Source: Paenisporosarcina sp. OV554 (GTDB lineage: Bacteria > Bacillota > Bacilli > Bacillales_A > Planococcaceae). Taken from it: 64,000 bases of DNA. The translations under genes and the position numbers were made by a program. The stretch is taken from contig NZ_QBUC01000005.1 in assembly GCF_003058165.1 (NCBI RefSeq), forward strand, positions 1-64,000, in the 5' to 3' direction. Positions 43,001 through 51,985 of this stretch are shown here, in pieces. The notes under the pieces were generated by a model. It was given only the letters and a program-made list of their open reading frames with translations, was not told the origin of the DNA and ran no database searches. How positions within the stretch are numbered: position 1 is the first letter of the stretch; each line of letters begins with the position of its first letter.

Positions 43001-43012
43001 CTTTATAATATT

Positions 43013-44404
43013 TTATGATTCTACTGTTTGATTTTCGAGTGATTCGTTATACATCTCTTTGTCCAGTTCCCCGGTAACACGAGCAGTAGTAACACCCGAT
43101 ACCATTGCTCCACTAACGTTCAAAGCTGTGCGACCCATGTCAATTAATGGCTCAACGGAAATCAATAAGCCCGCCAAAGCTACCGGTAAGTCTAACGCAG
43201 ACAATACAAGTATCGCTGCAAATGTTGCTCCACCGCCAACCCCAGCTACTCCGAATGAACTAATCGCTACGACTGCAATCAGCGTGAGCAAGAACATCGG
43301 TTCTAAAGGGTTTTGTCCAACAGTTGGTGCAATCATGACTGCAAGCATTGCTGGATATATACCTGCACAGCCATTTTGCCCGATTGTTAATCCAAATGAA
43401 CCTGCGAAGTTCGCAATTCCGTCTGGAACACCTAAACGAGTGGTTTGAGCATTGATAGTCAGTGGTAAAGTACCTGCACTAGAACGAGACGAGAAAGCAA
43501 ATAATAATGCTTCAGCTGATTTTTTCACATAAGTAAATGGATTTAATCCTGAAAGTGAAACGATTAATAAGTGAACAGCAAACATCACAATCAGTGCAAC
43601 ATAAGAAGCAATGACAAATTTACCTAGATTGTAAATCGCCTCAAAGTCTGATGTTGCTACAGTGCGAGTCATGATAGCCAAGATACCATATGGCGTTAAG
43701 CTCAAGATGATTTTTACTACACGCATAATAAGGGCATACGCTGCATCGACCGCTGTTTTCACTAAGGTCGCATTTCCGGCTTCTTTGCGAGCAATTCCAA
43801 GATACCCAAAGCCTAAAAATGCGGCAAAAATGACGACTGCAATTGTAGAGGTCGGGCGAGCTCCAGTTAAGTCAAGAAAAGGATTTCCTGGTAATAAGTC
43901 AATAATTTGTTGTGGAAATGTTCGATCAGCCACTTCTGTTGTACGCTGTTCAATATAAGCACCACGCTCTGTTTCAGCGTCTCCACTCACAATTTGTGAC
44001 GCGTCCAAATCGAATACAACTGCTGATGTGACCCCGATTACTGCAGCAATCGCTGTTGTACCAATAAGTAAAGTTAGAATAAGACCAGCTGTTTTTCCAA
44101 AATTCTTGCCAATCGTAAGCTTTGTAAAGGCTGATAAGATTGAAATGAACACCAATGGCATAACAATCATTTGAAGCAACTTGATATATCCAGTCCCAAC
44201 TAGGTTAAACCATTGAACTGACTCATTTACTATTTCGTCATTTGTTCCATAAGCATAGTGTAAAATTAAGCCATACACGATCCCCAACCCTAGGCCCGTA
44301 AATACACGTTTTGAGAATGACACATGCTTACGTCCCATGTACAAAAGAAGGCCAATTAAAAGTAGCAACACCGCTATATTGATGATGATAAATAAAGTGT
44401 CTAC
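43013..44404 (-). CDS. tcyP: L-cystine/cation symporter TcyP family (DAACS)
   Basis: Dicarboxylate/amino acid:cation symporter of about 463 aa. The body matches the TcyP (YhcL) cystine transporters: VMPLVFISILSAFTKLTIGK near residue 85, the serine-rich reentrant loop LLFAFSSRSSAGTLPLTI near 295, and GLTIGQNGCAGIYPAMLAV near 335. The start is odd. The family N-terminus and perfect GGAGG spacing (7 nt) point to codon 44404, but this reads GTA. The only standard in-frame start upstream is TTG at 44422, which lies upstream of the Shine-Dalgarno sequence. Confidence 0.85.
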   Translation of the reverse strand, partial: VDTLFIIINIAVLLLLIGLLLYMGRKHVSFSKRVFTGLGLGIVYGLILHYAYGTNDEIVNESVQWFNLVGTGYIKLLQMIVMPLVFISILSAFTKLTIGKNFGKTAGLILTLLIGTTAIAAVIGVTSAVVFDLDASQIVSGDAETERGAYIEQRTTEVADRTFPQQIIDLLPGNPFLDLTGARPTSTIAVVIFAAFLGFGYLGIARKEAGNATLVKTAVDAAYALIMRVVKIILSLTPYGILAIMTRTVATSDFEAIYNLGKFVIASYVALIVMFAVHLLIVSLSGLNPFTYVKKSAEALLFAFSSRSSAGTLPLTINAQTTRLGVPDGIANFAGSFGLTIGQNGCAGIYPAMLAVMIAPTVGQNPLEPMFLLTLIAVVAISSFGVAGVGGGATFAAILVLSALDLPVALAGLLISVEPLIDMGRTALNVSGAMVSGVTTARVTGELDKEMYNESLENQTVES

Positions 44405-44564
44405 CGTGACTCCTCCTACCAATTTTAATAGAAAAACATTTGCCTTAATACCTTTCCGTTCATGAAAGTAAAACTAAACCGATAGAAATTTCACTCCCTT
44501 CTTTCTTATGTTACTTTAAGCTATACTTAAATATGACCAAATTTGTTTATTTAGGAGGGACTAT

Positions 44565-46019
44565 ATGGCTTCTAATTTAATTAGCATCGGGATTACCGCC
44601 ATAATTACACTTAATATATTTCTAGCCATTGTGTTAATTTTCCTTGAACGAAGAGATGCATCTTCTACGTGGGCTTGGTTAATGGTTTTATTCTTTATTC
44701 CCGTCATGGGGTTCCTACTTTATTTAATGTTAGGAAGACAGTTACGTAAGAGACATTTATTTCGGTGGGAAGGGCGAAGTAGAATTGGCATCGATAATTT
44801 AATAGATTATCAAATAGATGCTATAGAAGATGGAACGTTTGAATTTCGTCTGGAAGACACCCACGCATTTAAAGATATGATTTATATGCAGTTACGCAAC
44901 AATCATGCCGTGTTGACTCAAGACAATGCGCTTACGATTTTTAATGACGGCGAAAAGAAATTCTCGGCTTTATTAGACGATTTAGAACATGCAAAGGATC
45001 ATATACATATCCAGTATTATATTTTCCGCTTAGATGGGCTTGGTTCTCGCATTTATGATGTGCTTATTCGAAAAGCAAAACAAGGTGTTAAAGTCCGGTT
45101 GCTGTTTGACGATATGGGCTCTCGTAGTCTTCGAAAAAGACATTTTAAGGAATTGATAAACTTGGGAGGCGAAGTGGAAGCATTCTTCCCTTCGATTATG
45201 CCACTTGTGAATCCCCGACTAAATTACAGGAACCACCGCAAAATCGTGGTTATTGATGGCCGTGTTGGGTATATCGGTGGATTTAATGTAGGCGATGAGT
45301 ACTTAGGTTTAGATCGTAAATTCGGCTACTGGCGTGATACACATTTACGCATGGAAGGAAGCGCTCTTCACCCTCTTCAAACACGATTTATTTTGGACTG
45401 GAACCAAGCTTCGAGAGATCAGGATATTGAATACTCCGATCGTTATTTCCCTGCCATTCCTTTAAAAGGATCTGTTGGCTTACAAATTGTTTCAAGTGGA
45501 CCTGATTCTGAATGGGAACAAATAAAAAATGGGTACTTAAAGTTAATTACAATGGCTAAAAAGTATATTTATATTCAATCTCCCTATTTCATTCCAGATG
45601 CGAGTTTTATGGATTCCCTGCGAATAGCATGCTTATCAGGTATTGACGTGCGAATCATGATTCCAAATAAACCTGATCATATGTTTGTATACTGGGCTAC
45701 ATATTCTTATGTGGGCAACTTGATTAAAGCAGGAGCCAAAGTGTACATCTATGAAAATGGATTCTTGCATACGAAGATGATTGTCGTTGATGATGAAGCC
45801 TCAACTGTGGGCACAGCCAATATTGACGTACGAAGTTTTAAATTGAATTTCGAAGTAAATGCTTTTATTTACGATCGAGAAACTTCACATCAGTTAGCTG
45901 AGCTGTTTGAGCAGGATATGTTGCTATCGACGGAACTTACATGGGAATTATACGAAGAGCGTACACGTTTAATTAAAATGAAAGAGTCTTTTTCAAGACT
46001 TTTATCACCGATTCTCTAA
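44565..46019 (+). CDS. cls: Cardiolipin synthase
   Basis: Phospholipase-D-type cardiolipin synthase of 484 aa. Two N-terminal TM helices lie within residues 5-60. There are two HKD motifs, HRKIVVIDGRVGYIGG near residue 225 and HTKMIVVDDEASTVGTANID near 402. It joins two phosphatidylglycerols into cardiolipin in the membrane. AGGAGGG precedes the ATG. It is a single gene with its own terminator. Confidence 0.94.
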   Translation: MASNLISIGITAIITLNIFLAIVLIFLERRDASSTWAWLMVLFFIPVMGFLLYLMLGRQLRKRHLFRWEGRSRIGIDNLIDYQIDAIEDGTFEFRLEDTHAFKDMIYMQLRNNHAVLTQDNALTIFNDGEKKFSALLDDLEHAKDHIHIQYYIFRLDGLGSRIYDVLIRKAKQGVKVRLLFDDMGSRSLRKRHFKELINLGGEVEAFFPSIMPLVNPRLNYRNHRKIVVIDGRVGYIGGFNVGDEYLGLDRKFGYWRDTHLRMEGSALHPLQTRFILDWNQASRDQDIEYSDRYFPAIPLKGSVGLQIVSSGPDSEWEQIKNGYLKLITMAKKYIYIQSPYFIPDASFMDSLRIACLSGIDVRIMIPNKPDHMFVYWATYSYVGNLIKAGAKVYIYENGFLHTKMIVVDDEASTVGTANIDVRSFKLNFEVNAFIYDRETSHQLAELFEQDMLLSTELTWELYEERTRLIKMKESFSRLLSPIL

Positions 46020-46023
46020 TAGT

Positions 46024-46061
46024 AAAAGCATGAAGATGATGTTCCTCTTCATGCTTTTTTT
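46024..46061 (+). terminator. Terminator after cls
   Basis: AAAAGCATGAAGA, loop, TCTTCATGCTTTTTTT on the plus strand. Confidence 0.92.
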
Positions 46062-46150
46062 GTATGGTTGAATCGTATGTTTAGGCAACCAAGAGCCGCA
46101 TGTGATATGAAGTCGATGTGAAATATGCTATTATTTAGGGTGTACCAAAA

Positions 46151-46221
46151 TTAGAAGAGGTTCGTAAACTCCCTCTATAAAAAACTAAGGTGAAAACTGT
46201 CACGTAGATACAGTTTTTTTG
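46151..46221 (+). promoter_or_regulatory. PreQ1-I riboswitch with terminator, controlling queCDEF
   Basis: The aptamer is AGAGGTTC...CCTCTATAAAAAACTAAGG (46156-46190). The AGAGG/CCTCT stem and the A-rich tail AAAAAACTAA that forms the pseudoknot are characteristic of preQ1 class I. It is followed at once by hairpin AAAACTGT/ACAGTTTT and TTTTTT (46193-46221). PreQ1 binding would favour termination and switch off the pathway that makes it. The region 46222-46340 before queC holds only leader sequence and the AAAGGAG site. Confidence 0.92.
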
Positions 46222-46340
46222 TGCTTTTATAGCCAATTCAGTTCAAGTATCTAAGCTACACCATGCATACTACTTTTAACGTTACTGAATCACCTAAATA
46301 GAGATGTCGAATACTCATTCTTCAAAAGGAGAAATGAGCA

Positions 46341-47009
46341 ATGAAAAAAGGAAAAGCTGTTGTCGTATTTAGTGGCGGCCAGGACAGTACAACTTGTCTA
46401 TTATGGGCTTTAACAAAATACGAAGAAGTCTTTACAGTCACTTTTGACTATGGTCAACGCCATATCGAAGAAATAACATGTGCTGAAGAAATAGCGCATG
46501 AGTTAAACGTTCCATTTAAAGTATTGGATATGACTTTAATCAATCAGCTATCAGCAAATGCTTTAACGAGAAGTGATATTGCTGTAACTGACGCAACAGA
46601 TGGTAACTTGCCATCTACATTTGTTCCAGGAAGAAATCATTTATTCCTATCGTTTGCTGCTGTTTATGCACAGTCCATTGGTGCCCGTGATATTATTACA
46701 GGCGTTTGTGAAACTGATTTTAGTGGATACCCAGATTGCCGCGATGTATTTGTCAAAGCACTAAATGTATCTATTAATTTAGCGATGGATACGTCCCTTC
46801 AATTCCAAACTCCATTAATGTGGTTGGACAAAGCACAGACCTGGAAACTTGCCGATGATTTAGGGGCTTTGGAATTTGTTCGTACACGCACATTAACTTG
46901 TTATGAAGGAATCCGTGGTGATGGCTGTGGCACATGTCCATCTTGTGTATTACGCCAAAAAGGATTACTCACTTATCTTGAACAAAAACAAGGAAGTGAA
47001 TCGAAGTGA
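46341..47009 (+). CDS. queC: 7-cyano-7-deazaguanine synthase
   Basis: QueC, 222 aa, converts carboxy-deazaguanine to preQ0 with ATP and ammonia. The PP-loop is [17 protein letters not shown] at the N-terminus. Four zinc cysteines are in [16 protein letters not shown] near residue 192. It is the first gene of queC-queD-queE-queF, downstream of a preQ1 riboswitch. AAAGGAG precedes the ATG, and its stop overlaps the queD start. Confidence 0.97.
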   Translation: MKKGKAVVVFSGGQDSTTCLLWALTKYEEVFTVTFDYGQRHIEEITCAEEIAHELNVPFKVLDMTLINQLSANALTRSDIAVTDATDGNLPSTFVPGRNHLFLSFAAVYAQSIGARDIITGVCETDFSGYPDCRDVFVKALNVSINLAMDTSLQFQTPLMWLDKAQTWKLADDLGALEFVRTRTLTCYEGIRGDGCGTCPSCVLRQKGLLTYLEQKQGSESK

Positions 47010-47431
47010 TTCAACAATTTTATCCACAAACACCTCACTCGTACCGATTCGAATTAAATAAAGATATGCATTTGTCTGCAGCTCATTTCATTCCACATGA
47101 TGATGCAGGGAATTGTCAATATATGCACGGCCACACGTATTTCATTAACATTACCATCGCTGGTGATCAGTTAGACGAAATGGGTTTTCTAATTGATTTC
47201 AAGGTGATTAAGAACCTTGTACACAAAAGATATGACCATACGGTTCTGAATGACCATCCTGAATTTAAACAAAAATTCCCTACGACCGAACAAGTAGCAC
47301 ACGAAATTTGGATGACCATACACAATAAATTGAAAACACTTCCTCATCAACCGAGATGCCTACAAGTAGTCGTTCGTGAAACTCCGACGAGCTATGTTGT
47401 TTATCGTCCAAAAGCTGAGGAACTCTTATGA
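47006..47431 (+). CDS. queD: 6-carboxytetrahydropterin synthase
   Basis: QueD, 141 aa, makes 6-carboxy-tetrahydropterin from dihydroneopterin triphosphate. Zinc histidines are in [11 protein letters not shown] and [11 protein letters not shown] (about residues 27, 40, 42), the catalytic cysteine in AGNCQYMHG, and the late [11 protein letters not shown] is conserved. It starts with GTG at 47006 (GTGA overlap with the queC stop) and ends overlapping the queE ATG. Confidence 0.96.
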   Translation: MIQQFYPQTPHSYRFELNKDMHLSAAHFIPHDDAGNCQYMHGHTYFINITIAGDQLDEMGFLIDFKVIKNLVHKRYDHTVLNDHPEFKQKFPTTEQVAHEIWMTIHNKLKTLPHQPRCLQVVVRETPTSYVVYRPKAEELL

Positions 47432-48135
47432 AGATACCTGTGATGGAAATATTCGGCCCCACCATACAAGGTGAGGGTATGGTTATCGGGCAAAAGACCA
47501 TGTTTGTTCGAACTGGAGGCTGTGACTATTCATGTTCATGGTGCGATTCTAAATTCACTTGGGATGGCACAGGGAAAAGCACAGCAATGAAAGCGGAAGA
47601 AATCATTGAAACATTAAAAGAAATTGGTGGAGAGGCTTTTTCTCATATCACAATTTCAGGTGGTAACCCGGCTCTCCATAAAGGGTTAGGCGAATTCATC
47701 AATCAATGTCATGAACAAGGATGGAAAGTGGCTATTGAGACTCAAGGGTCTTTTTGGCAAGATTGGCTCCTTGATATTGATGATGTCACTATTTCTCCAA
47801 AACCACCGAGCTCTTTAATGAAGACGGATTTCAGTAAGCTGGATTTATTTATGCAAAATCTTGTAGACTCCAATGTAAGCTTAAAGGTAGTAATCTTCGA
47901 TGAAGAAGATTTTGGCTATGCAGAGATGATTCATACACGTTATCCTGAAGTTCCTTTTTTCTTGCAGGTTGGCAACGATGACGTGTTAACAGTCGATGAT
48001 CAAGCATTGGTTTCCACACTATTAAAACGCTTTGAATGGTTAATTGACCGTTCAATGAAGTCTACGATTATGAACGATGCGAAAGTACTGCCTCAATTAC
48101 ATGCATTGATTTGGGGAAATAAACGCGGTGTTTAA
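47428..48135 (+). CDS. queE: 7-carboxy-7-deazaguanine synthase (radical SAM)
   Basis: QueE, 235 aa, radical SAM enzyme that contracts the pterin ring. The cluster motif [14 protein letters not shown] near residue 31 gives CxxxCxxC, the B. subtilis-type arrangement. [11 protein letters not shown] near residue 76 is the SAM-binding GGE-like motif. An ATGA overlap couples it to queD. Confidence 0.96.
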   Translation: MKIPVMEIFGPTIQGEGMVIGQKTMFVRTGGCDYSCSWCDSKFTWDGTGKSTAMKAEEIIETLKEIGGEAFSHITISGGNPALHKGLGEFINQCHEQGWKVAIETQGSFWQDWLLDIDDVTISPKPPSSLMKTDFSKLDLFMQNLVDSNVSLKVVIFDEEDFGYAEMIHTRYPEVPFFLQVGNDDVLTVDDQALVSTLLKRFEWLIDRSMKSTIMNDAKVLPQLHALIWGNKRGV

Positions 48136-48151
48136 CAAGGAGGATTTAACG

Positions 48152-48649
48152 ATGAGCGGGCGTCAAAAAGAAGAGTTACAAGGAATTAATTTACTAGGCA
48201 ATCAAAACGTTCAATATGATTTTTCATATAATCCAGGTGTTTTGGAATCATTTGAGAACAAACATCCTTATCGTGACTATTTTGTAAAATTCAATTGTCC
48301 GGAGTTTACTTCTTTATGTCCGATTACGAGCCAGCCTGATTTTGCTACGATTTATATTAGCTATATTCCAGATATTCAAATGGTCGAAAGTAAATCGCTA
48401 AAATTATACTTATTTAGCTTTAGAAATCATGGGGATTTCCATGAAGATTGTATGAATATCATTCTTAACGACTTAGTTAAACTTATGGATCCTCGCTACA
48501 TTGAGGTGTGGGGCAAATTCACACCACGTGGTGGAATTAGTATTGATCCTTATACGAACTACGGAAAACCAGGTACAAAATATGAAGAGATGGCTGCACA
48601 TCGTCTGATGAATCATGATATGTATCCAGAAACAATTGATAATCGATAA
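48152..48649 (+). CDS. queF: NADPH-dependent 7-cyano-7-deazaguanine reductase
   Basis: QueF, 165 aa (the unimodular B. subtilis length), reduces preQ0 to preQ1. The catalytic cysteine and aspartate lie in [18 protein letters not shown] near residues 56-63, and [16 protein letters not shown] is the conserved substrate-binding block. ATG at 48152 follows AAGGAGG; the frame opens at 48128. Its product preQ1 is the ligand of the riboswitch at 46151. Confidence 0.97.
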   Translation: MSGRQKEELQGINLLGNQNVQYDFSYNPGVLESFENKHPYRDYFVKFNCPEFTSLCPITSQPDFATIYISYIPDIQMVESKSLKLYLFSFRNHGDFHEDCMNIILNDLVKLMDPRYIEVWGKFTPRGGISIDPYTNYGKPGTKYEEMAAHRLMNHDMYPETIDNR

Positions 48650-48677
48650 CTTAAAAATCTAACCCTCTTCATACTAA

Positions 48678-48707
48678 AAGACACTCGATTGGAGTGTCTT
48701 TTTTAGT
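48678..48707 (+). terminator. Terminator of the que operon
   Basis: AAAAGACACTC, loop, GAGTGTCTTTTTT on the plus strand. Confidence 0.92.
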
Positions 48708-48757
48708 GGCCTAATTAAAGAGAAAAAAGAAGAGGATGAACGTTATCCCCTTCTTTA

Positions 48758-49570
48758 TTATAGGTCCAAATATTCTTCTAGAGTTTGTTTGTGGGTAAAC
48801 ATATCTGTTGCAGGTTCGACTCCAACATAGCGGAAATGCCATGACTCATGCATATAGCCAGTAACTTCTTCTTTTCCTAATGGATAACGAAGGATAAACC
48901 CATAGAGATGGGCATTTTGAGAAATCCACTCACCAGCAGGAGTTTCGCCAAATGATGCTGCGGCCCAGTGCTGTTCAAAGTTTTTCTCTCCAATATCGAA
49001 GGATAAACCTGTTTGATGCTCAGAATAGCCAGGACGTGCACTATATTGATCTGCCGCTTGCTGTCCATCTTTTTCCACATATTGATTATATAAGGTTTCT
49101 TGTCGTTCAAATGAGCGAAATGTGCTAAATGCGACAAGCTCAAACCCATCCAGTTTTGCTGCTGCAGCCATTTTATTAAATGCTGTACGTGCTAGTGGAT
49201 CTTCGCCGTTATTATAATCAACAGGGAGTGGAAATTGTTTATTCGCTACAATAAAACCATTTTTAACGGTAGGGACTTCAGGATATTTTTGATTGGGATC
49301 ATACCTGTTATTTGATGGTTTTTCTACTGGTGGCTTTGGACTTTCTTTTGGCTCTTCAGGTGGCTCAACAGGTGTTTCAGGTATTATTTGGCTCGGTTCA
49401 TCTGCTTGTTGCTCTAAATTTAGTGCAGCTATACTTTTATCGAGATTCCAATTGTGTAACCCTATCCAAATCACTGGCACAATTATGAGAATACTCCCTA
49501 TGATTACTGTAACCACAATTGGCCACTTCTTTTTTTTATTCGGAGTAAAACGTAATTTACTAGATTTCAT
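48758..49570 (-). CDS. VanY-type D-alanyl-D-alanine carboxypeptidase
   Basis: Membrane-anchored peptidase of 270 aa in the M15B/VanY/LdcB family. A basic N-terminus and one TM helix (about 15-38) are followed by a proline/glutamate-rich wall-spanning linker (about 60-95) and the catalytic domain. Zinc ligands are in SEHQTGLSFDIG (about 187-198) and the final HESWHFRYVG (about 237-246). It trims D-alanine from peptidoglycan stem peptides outside the cell. It is monocistronic. Confidence 0.93.
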   Translation of the reverse strand: MKSSKLRFTPNKKKKWPIVVTVIIGSILIIVPVIWIGLHNWNLDKSIAALNLEQQADEPSQIIPETPVEPPEEPKESPKPPVEKPSNNRYDPNQKYPEVPTVKNGFIVANKQFPLPVDYNNGEDPLARTAFNKMAAAAKLDGFELVAFSTFRSFERQETLYNQYVEKDGQQAADQYSARPGYSEHQTGLSFDIGEKNFEQHWAAASFGETPAGEWISQNAHLYGFILRYPLGKEEVTGYMHESWHFRYVGVEPATDMFTHKQTLEEYLDL

Positions 49571-49691
49571 GAGAAGCCTTCTTTCATATTTCGTACATTA
49601 AGTTTACCATTAAATTCTTTAAAAATGACATGCGTCATTATTTTTTCGCTATAATATATTAGACATTTAAAATAGATTTGAGGTTTCATTT

Positions 49692-50849
49692 ATGATAAAT
49701 TCTCAAAAATGGTTATCTATTAACTTTGCAGCTTTCTTTTTCACTTGGGGTGTCTTCCTGCCTTACTGGACGGGATGGCTAACTACTGAAAAAGATCTAT
49801 CTGTATTTCATGCGAGTATAATAATGGGTTCAGGAATGGTAGCACGTGCAGTCTCGACATTCGTTTTTTTCCCATTTGCTACTAAATTACTCTCACTTCG
49901 CAGAGTGATGGTATGGGCAGCCTTTATGTCGTTAATGATCATGTCGATATATATTTTTGTAGACACATTTATTCCATTACTAATAATCACCGTCGTGTTT
50001 AGTTTAGTTTATCCGAATTTACTTCCTGCTATGGAGAGTAGTGCATCTGTCTTAATTCAGACTGAGCGTATTCATTACGGGAAAAGTCGTTCATTCGGAT
50101 CAATTGGCTATACGGTGGGACTTTTGTTAATAGGCGCAGCCACTGCTGTATGGAATGAACAAGCGATTTTGTGGGTAATGTTGATAGGGCTTGCCTCTAT
50201 GTGGTATCTCCATACCCGCCCCGCTCCCCCTTCTCTAACTATAAAACCTGAAATTCGTGAAGTGAAGAATAAAAAATCAGAAGTCAAGAGATTAATCTCG
50301 TCTAAACCTTTTGTTACGGTGTTAGTCCTCTCCATATTGTTACAAGGTGCTCATGCATCTTATTATAATTATGGATTCATTTATTTACAGGATCTTGGCG
50401 TCAATAGTTTTTATATCGGAGTGGTCTTAATTGTTGCTGTTCTTTTAGAAATTTTATTTTTTGCTCGAGCAGATTTTTTCTTTATCAAAACTAAAATATC
50501 GACCATGTACTTAATAGCAGCTGGAGGGTCCACATTGCGATGGATATTGATTTTCCTATTTCCAACTGTTTGGGTTTTCATTTTTTCACAGTTGCTTCAT
50601 GCTGTTTCATTCGGAGTAGCCCATTACGCATTTATTCAATTTATTTCTAAGCGATTATCGCAAAATGAAATCCCAACAGCGCAAGGAATGTACGCCTCCC
50701 TAGCAATGGGTCTAAGCACAGCCATTTTAACCTTTATAGGCGGTTATTTATATGAGATCAGTCCAGGACTTGCATTTTTAGGTATGACCTTATGTACGAT
50801 TCCATCATTCTTTATTGTATTGGTAACACGAAAAAAATTATCCTACTAA
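49692..50849 (+). CDS. MFS transporter, MFS_1-like (HcaT/nucleoside permease type)
   Basis: Twelve-TM major facilitator of 385 aa in the MFS_1_like group. The N-terminus has the group's FFFTWGVFLPYWTGWL, and SFGSIGYTVGLLLIGA lies near residue 136. The substrate cannot be predicted. TTTGAGG precedes the ATG, and TATAAT sits about 35 bp upstream. It is not linked to a recognisable pathway here. Confidence 0.85.
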   Translation: MINSQKWLSINFAAFFFTWGVFLPYWTGWLTTEKDLSVFHASIIMGSGMVARAVSTFVFFPFATKLLSLRRVMVWAAFMSLMIMSIYIFVDTFIPLLIITVVFSLVYPNLLPAMESSASVLIQTERIHYGKSRSFGSIGYTVGLLLIGAATAVWNEQAILWVMLIGLASMWYLHTRPAPPSLTIKPEIREVKNKKSEVKRLISSKPFVTVLVLSILLQGAHASYYNYGFIYLQDLGVNSFYIGVVLIVAVLLEILFFARADFFFIKTKISTMYLIAAGGSTLRWILIFLFPTVWVFIFSQLLHAVSFGVAHYAFIQFISKRLSQNEIPTAQGMYASLAMGLSTAILTFIGGYLYEISPGLAFLGMTLCTIPSFFIVLVTRKKLSY

Positions 50850-50936
50850 AGAACTATTTTTTGAAAATGGGTCACAAAATACTAATTTGCCTCGAATAGT
50901 ATAGTAAGAAATCATGACAGGAGTGTAATTACTATC

Positions 50937-51056
50937 ATGCGAAGAATCTCAAAATTTGACGTGCTCCTATTAATGCAACAATTAGATGAGCTATTAGAAA
51001 ATCATAAAGAAGAAAATAAAAAAGAAAATAAACAGAAAAACGCACGTAACCGTTAA
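50937..51056 (+). CDS. Small basic hypothetical protein, 39 aa
   Basis: Short ORF starting MRRISKFDVLLLMQQLDELL, then almost only K, E, N, Q and R. CAGGAG lies 11-12 nt before the ATG, and a strong terminator overlaps the stop codon, which supports expression. It is reminiscent in size and charge of small FbpB-like peptides, but I cannot confirm homology. A helix of about 20 residues with a charged tail is likely. Confidence 0.55.
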   Translation: MRRISKFDVLLLMQQLDELLENHKEENKKENKQKNARNR

Positions 51057-51077
51057 TGGTTACGTGCGTTTTATTTT
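51035..51077. terminator. Bidirectional terminator between the 39-aa ORF and sodC
   Basis: AAACGCACGTAACC/GGTTACGTGCGTTT, a 14-bp perfect stem with T runs on both strands. It overlaps both stop codons. Confidence 0.95.
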
Positions 51078-51619
51078 ATAATTCCGCATGCAATTCGATT
51101 TCCAGAATTGCCTGAAGGGTCCGTAACATAATCATCTTTTTTCTCATGAATAATCATTGTACTGCCATCTTCATCAAGCAGGGAATTCGATTTTCCTTTT
51201 TCAAGCGTCACATTTGGAGTAGTAATCTCTAAATCCACTATGCCATTTTTATTTACTTTCAAGTTCGGAAGATCCCCTGCATGATAGCCTTTCGGATTAT
51301 CAAAGCCGTGTTGTTTTTTTGCAGGGTTCACATGGCTACCTGATGTTGTAAAATCTGGTGGGTCACACTTTCCTACCTCATGAAAATGAATGGCTTTTTC
51401 TCCAGGCTCTAATCCTTTTAGTTGTAACCGAACTCTGACACCAGCAGATGTTTCTGTTAATTCCGCTGACCCAATACCAGTCCCTTTAGAATCCACCACA
51501 TTCGTTACCAACGTATGGTCAATCGTCCCACTTACAGGCATCATTTCTTTTTGTTGACTGCACCCTGTTACTGTGACTGTTAATAGTAAGGCACTGCATA
51601 CAATCATCCATTTTTTCAT
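51071..51619 (-). CDS. sodC: Cu/Zn superoxide dismutase-like lipoprotein
   Basis: SodC-family lipoprotein, 182 aa, like B. subtilis YojM. The signal peptide ends at a lipobox VTGC near residue 20. Copper and zinc ligand motifs are AIHFHEVGKCD (about 77), SGSHVNP (about 93), YHAGDLPNL and MIIHEKKDDY, with the SOD signature GNSGNRIACG near the end. Unlike some YojM proteins the main histidines are present. It is predicted to remove superoxide outside the membrane. GGAGG lies 7 nt before the ATG at 51619. Confidence 0.93.
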   Translation of the reverse strand: MKKWMIVCSALLLTVTVTGCSQQKEMMPVSGTIDHTLVTNVVDSKGTGIGSAELTETSAGVRVRLQLKGLEPGEKAIHFHEVGKCDPPDFTTSGSHVNPAKKQHGFDNPKGYHAGDLPNLKVNKNGIVDLEITTPNVTLEKGKSNSLLDEDGSTMIIHEKKDDYVTDPSGNSGNRIACGIIK

Positions 51620-51683
51620 AAAAAAAACCTCCATACAAATGATTTCTCATTAGTATGATGGCTTAAAATGAATTTTTTATACA

Positions 51684-51929
51684 TTAAAACAAAATTATTC
51701 CTAATATGATGACAAACGCAACTGCAAAGAAAATAGCCATGCCGGTCATCCATTTTGCCTCGCGCTCAAAACCTTTTTCTTTAAAACTCAAAGCTCTAAA
51801 GCCATTAGTCAAAGCAAATAATGCAGTCATAAACAAAACTGATACATATAAATTCTCTTTAATAATAAAGACCAACGCAGCGATGCTTACTGCTGATAGT
51901 AGTAGTCCAGCAAGCCAATTTCGTTTCAT
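51684..51929 (-). CDS. Small membrane protein, 81 aa
   Basis: I do not recognise a named family. Three hydrophobic stretches (about 7-24, 27-45, 58-80) make a three-TM protein likely, with a charged loop RALSFKEKGFEREAKW between the second and third. It lies after yidC on the same strand but beyond a terminator, so it is probably expressed separately and precedes sodC. Confidence 0.75.
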   Translation of the reverse strand: MKRNWLAGLLLSAVSIAALVFIIKENLYVSVLFMTALFALTNGFRALSFKEKGFEREAKWMTGMAIFFAVAFVIILGIILF

Positions 51930-51950
51930 AGCAGTTATTCACTCCTAAAA

Positions 51951-51981
51951 AAAAGTCGATGCTTTCAGGCACCGACTTTAA
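51951..51981 (-). terminator. Terminator after yidC
   Basis: AAAGTCGGTGCCTGAAAGCA folds with TCGACTTT and a T8 run on the minus strand. Confidence 0.88.
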
Positions 51982-51985
51982 CTTA

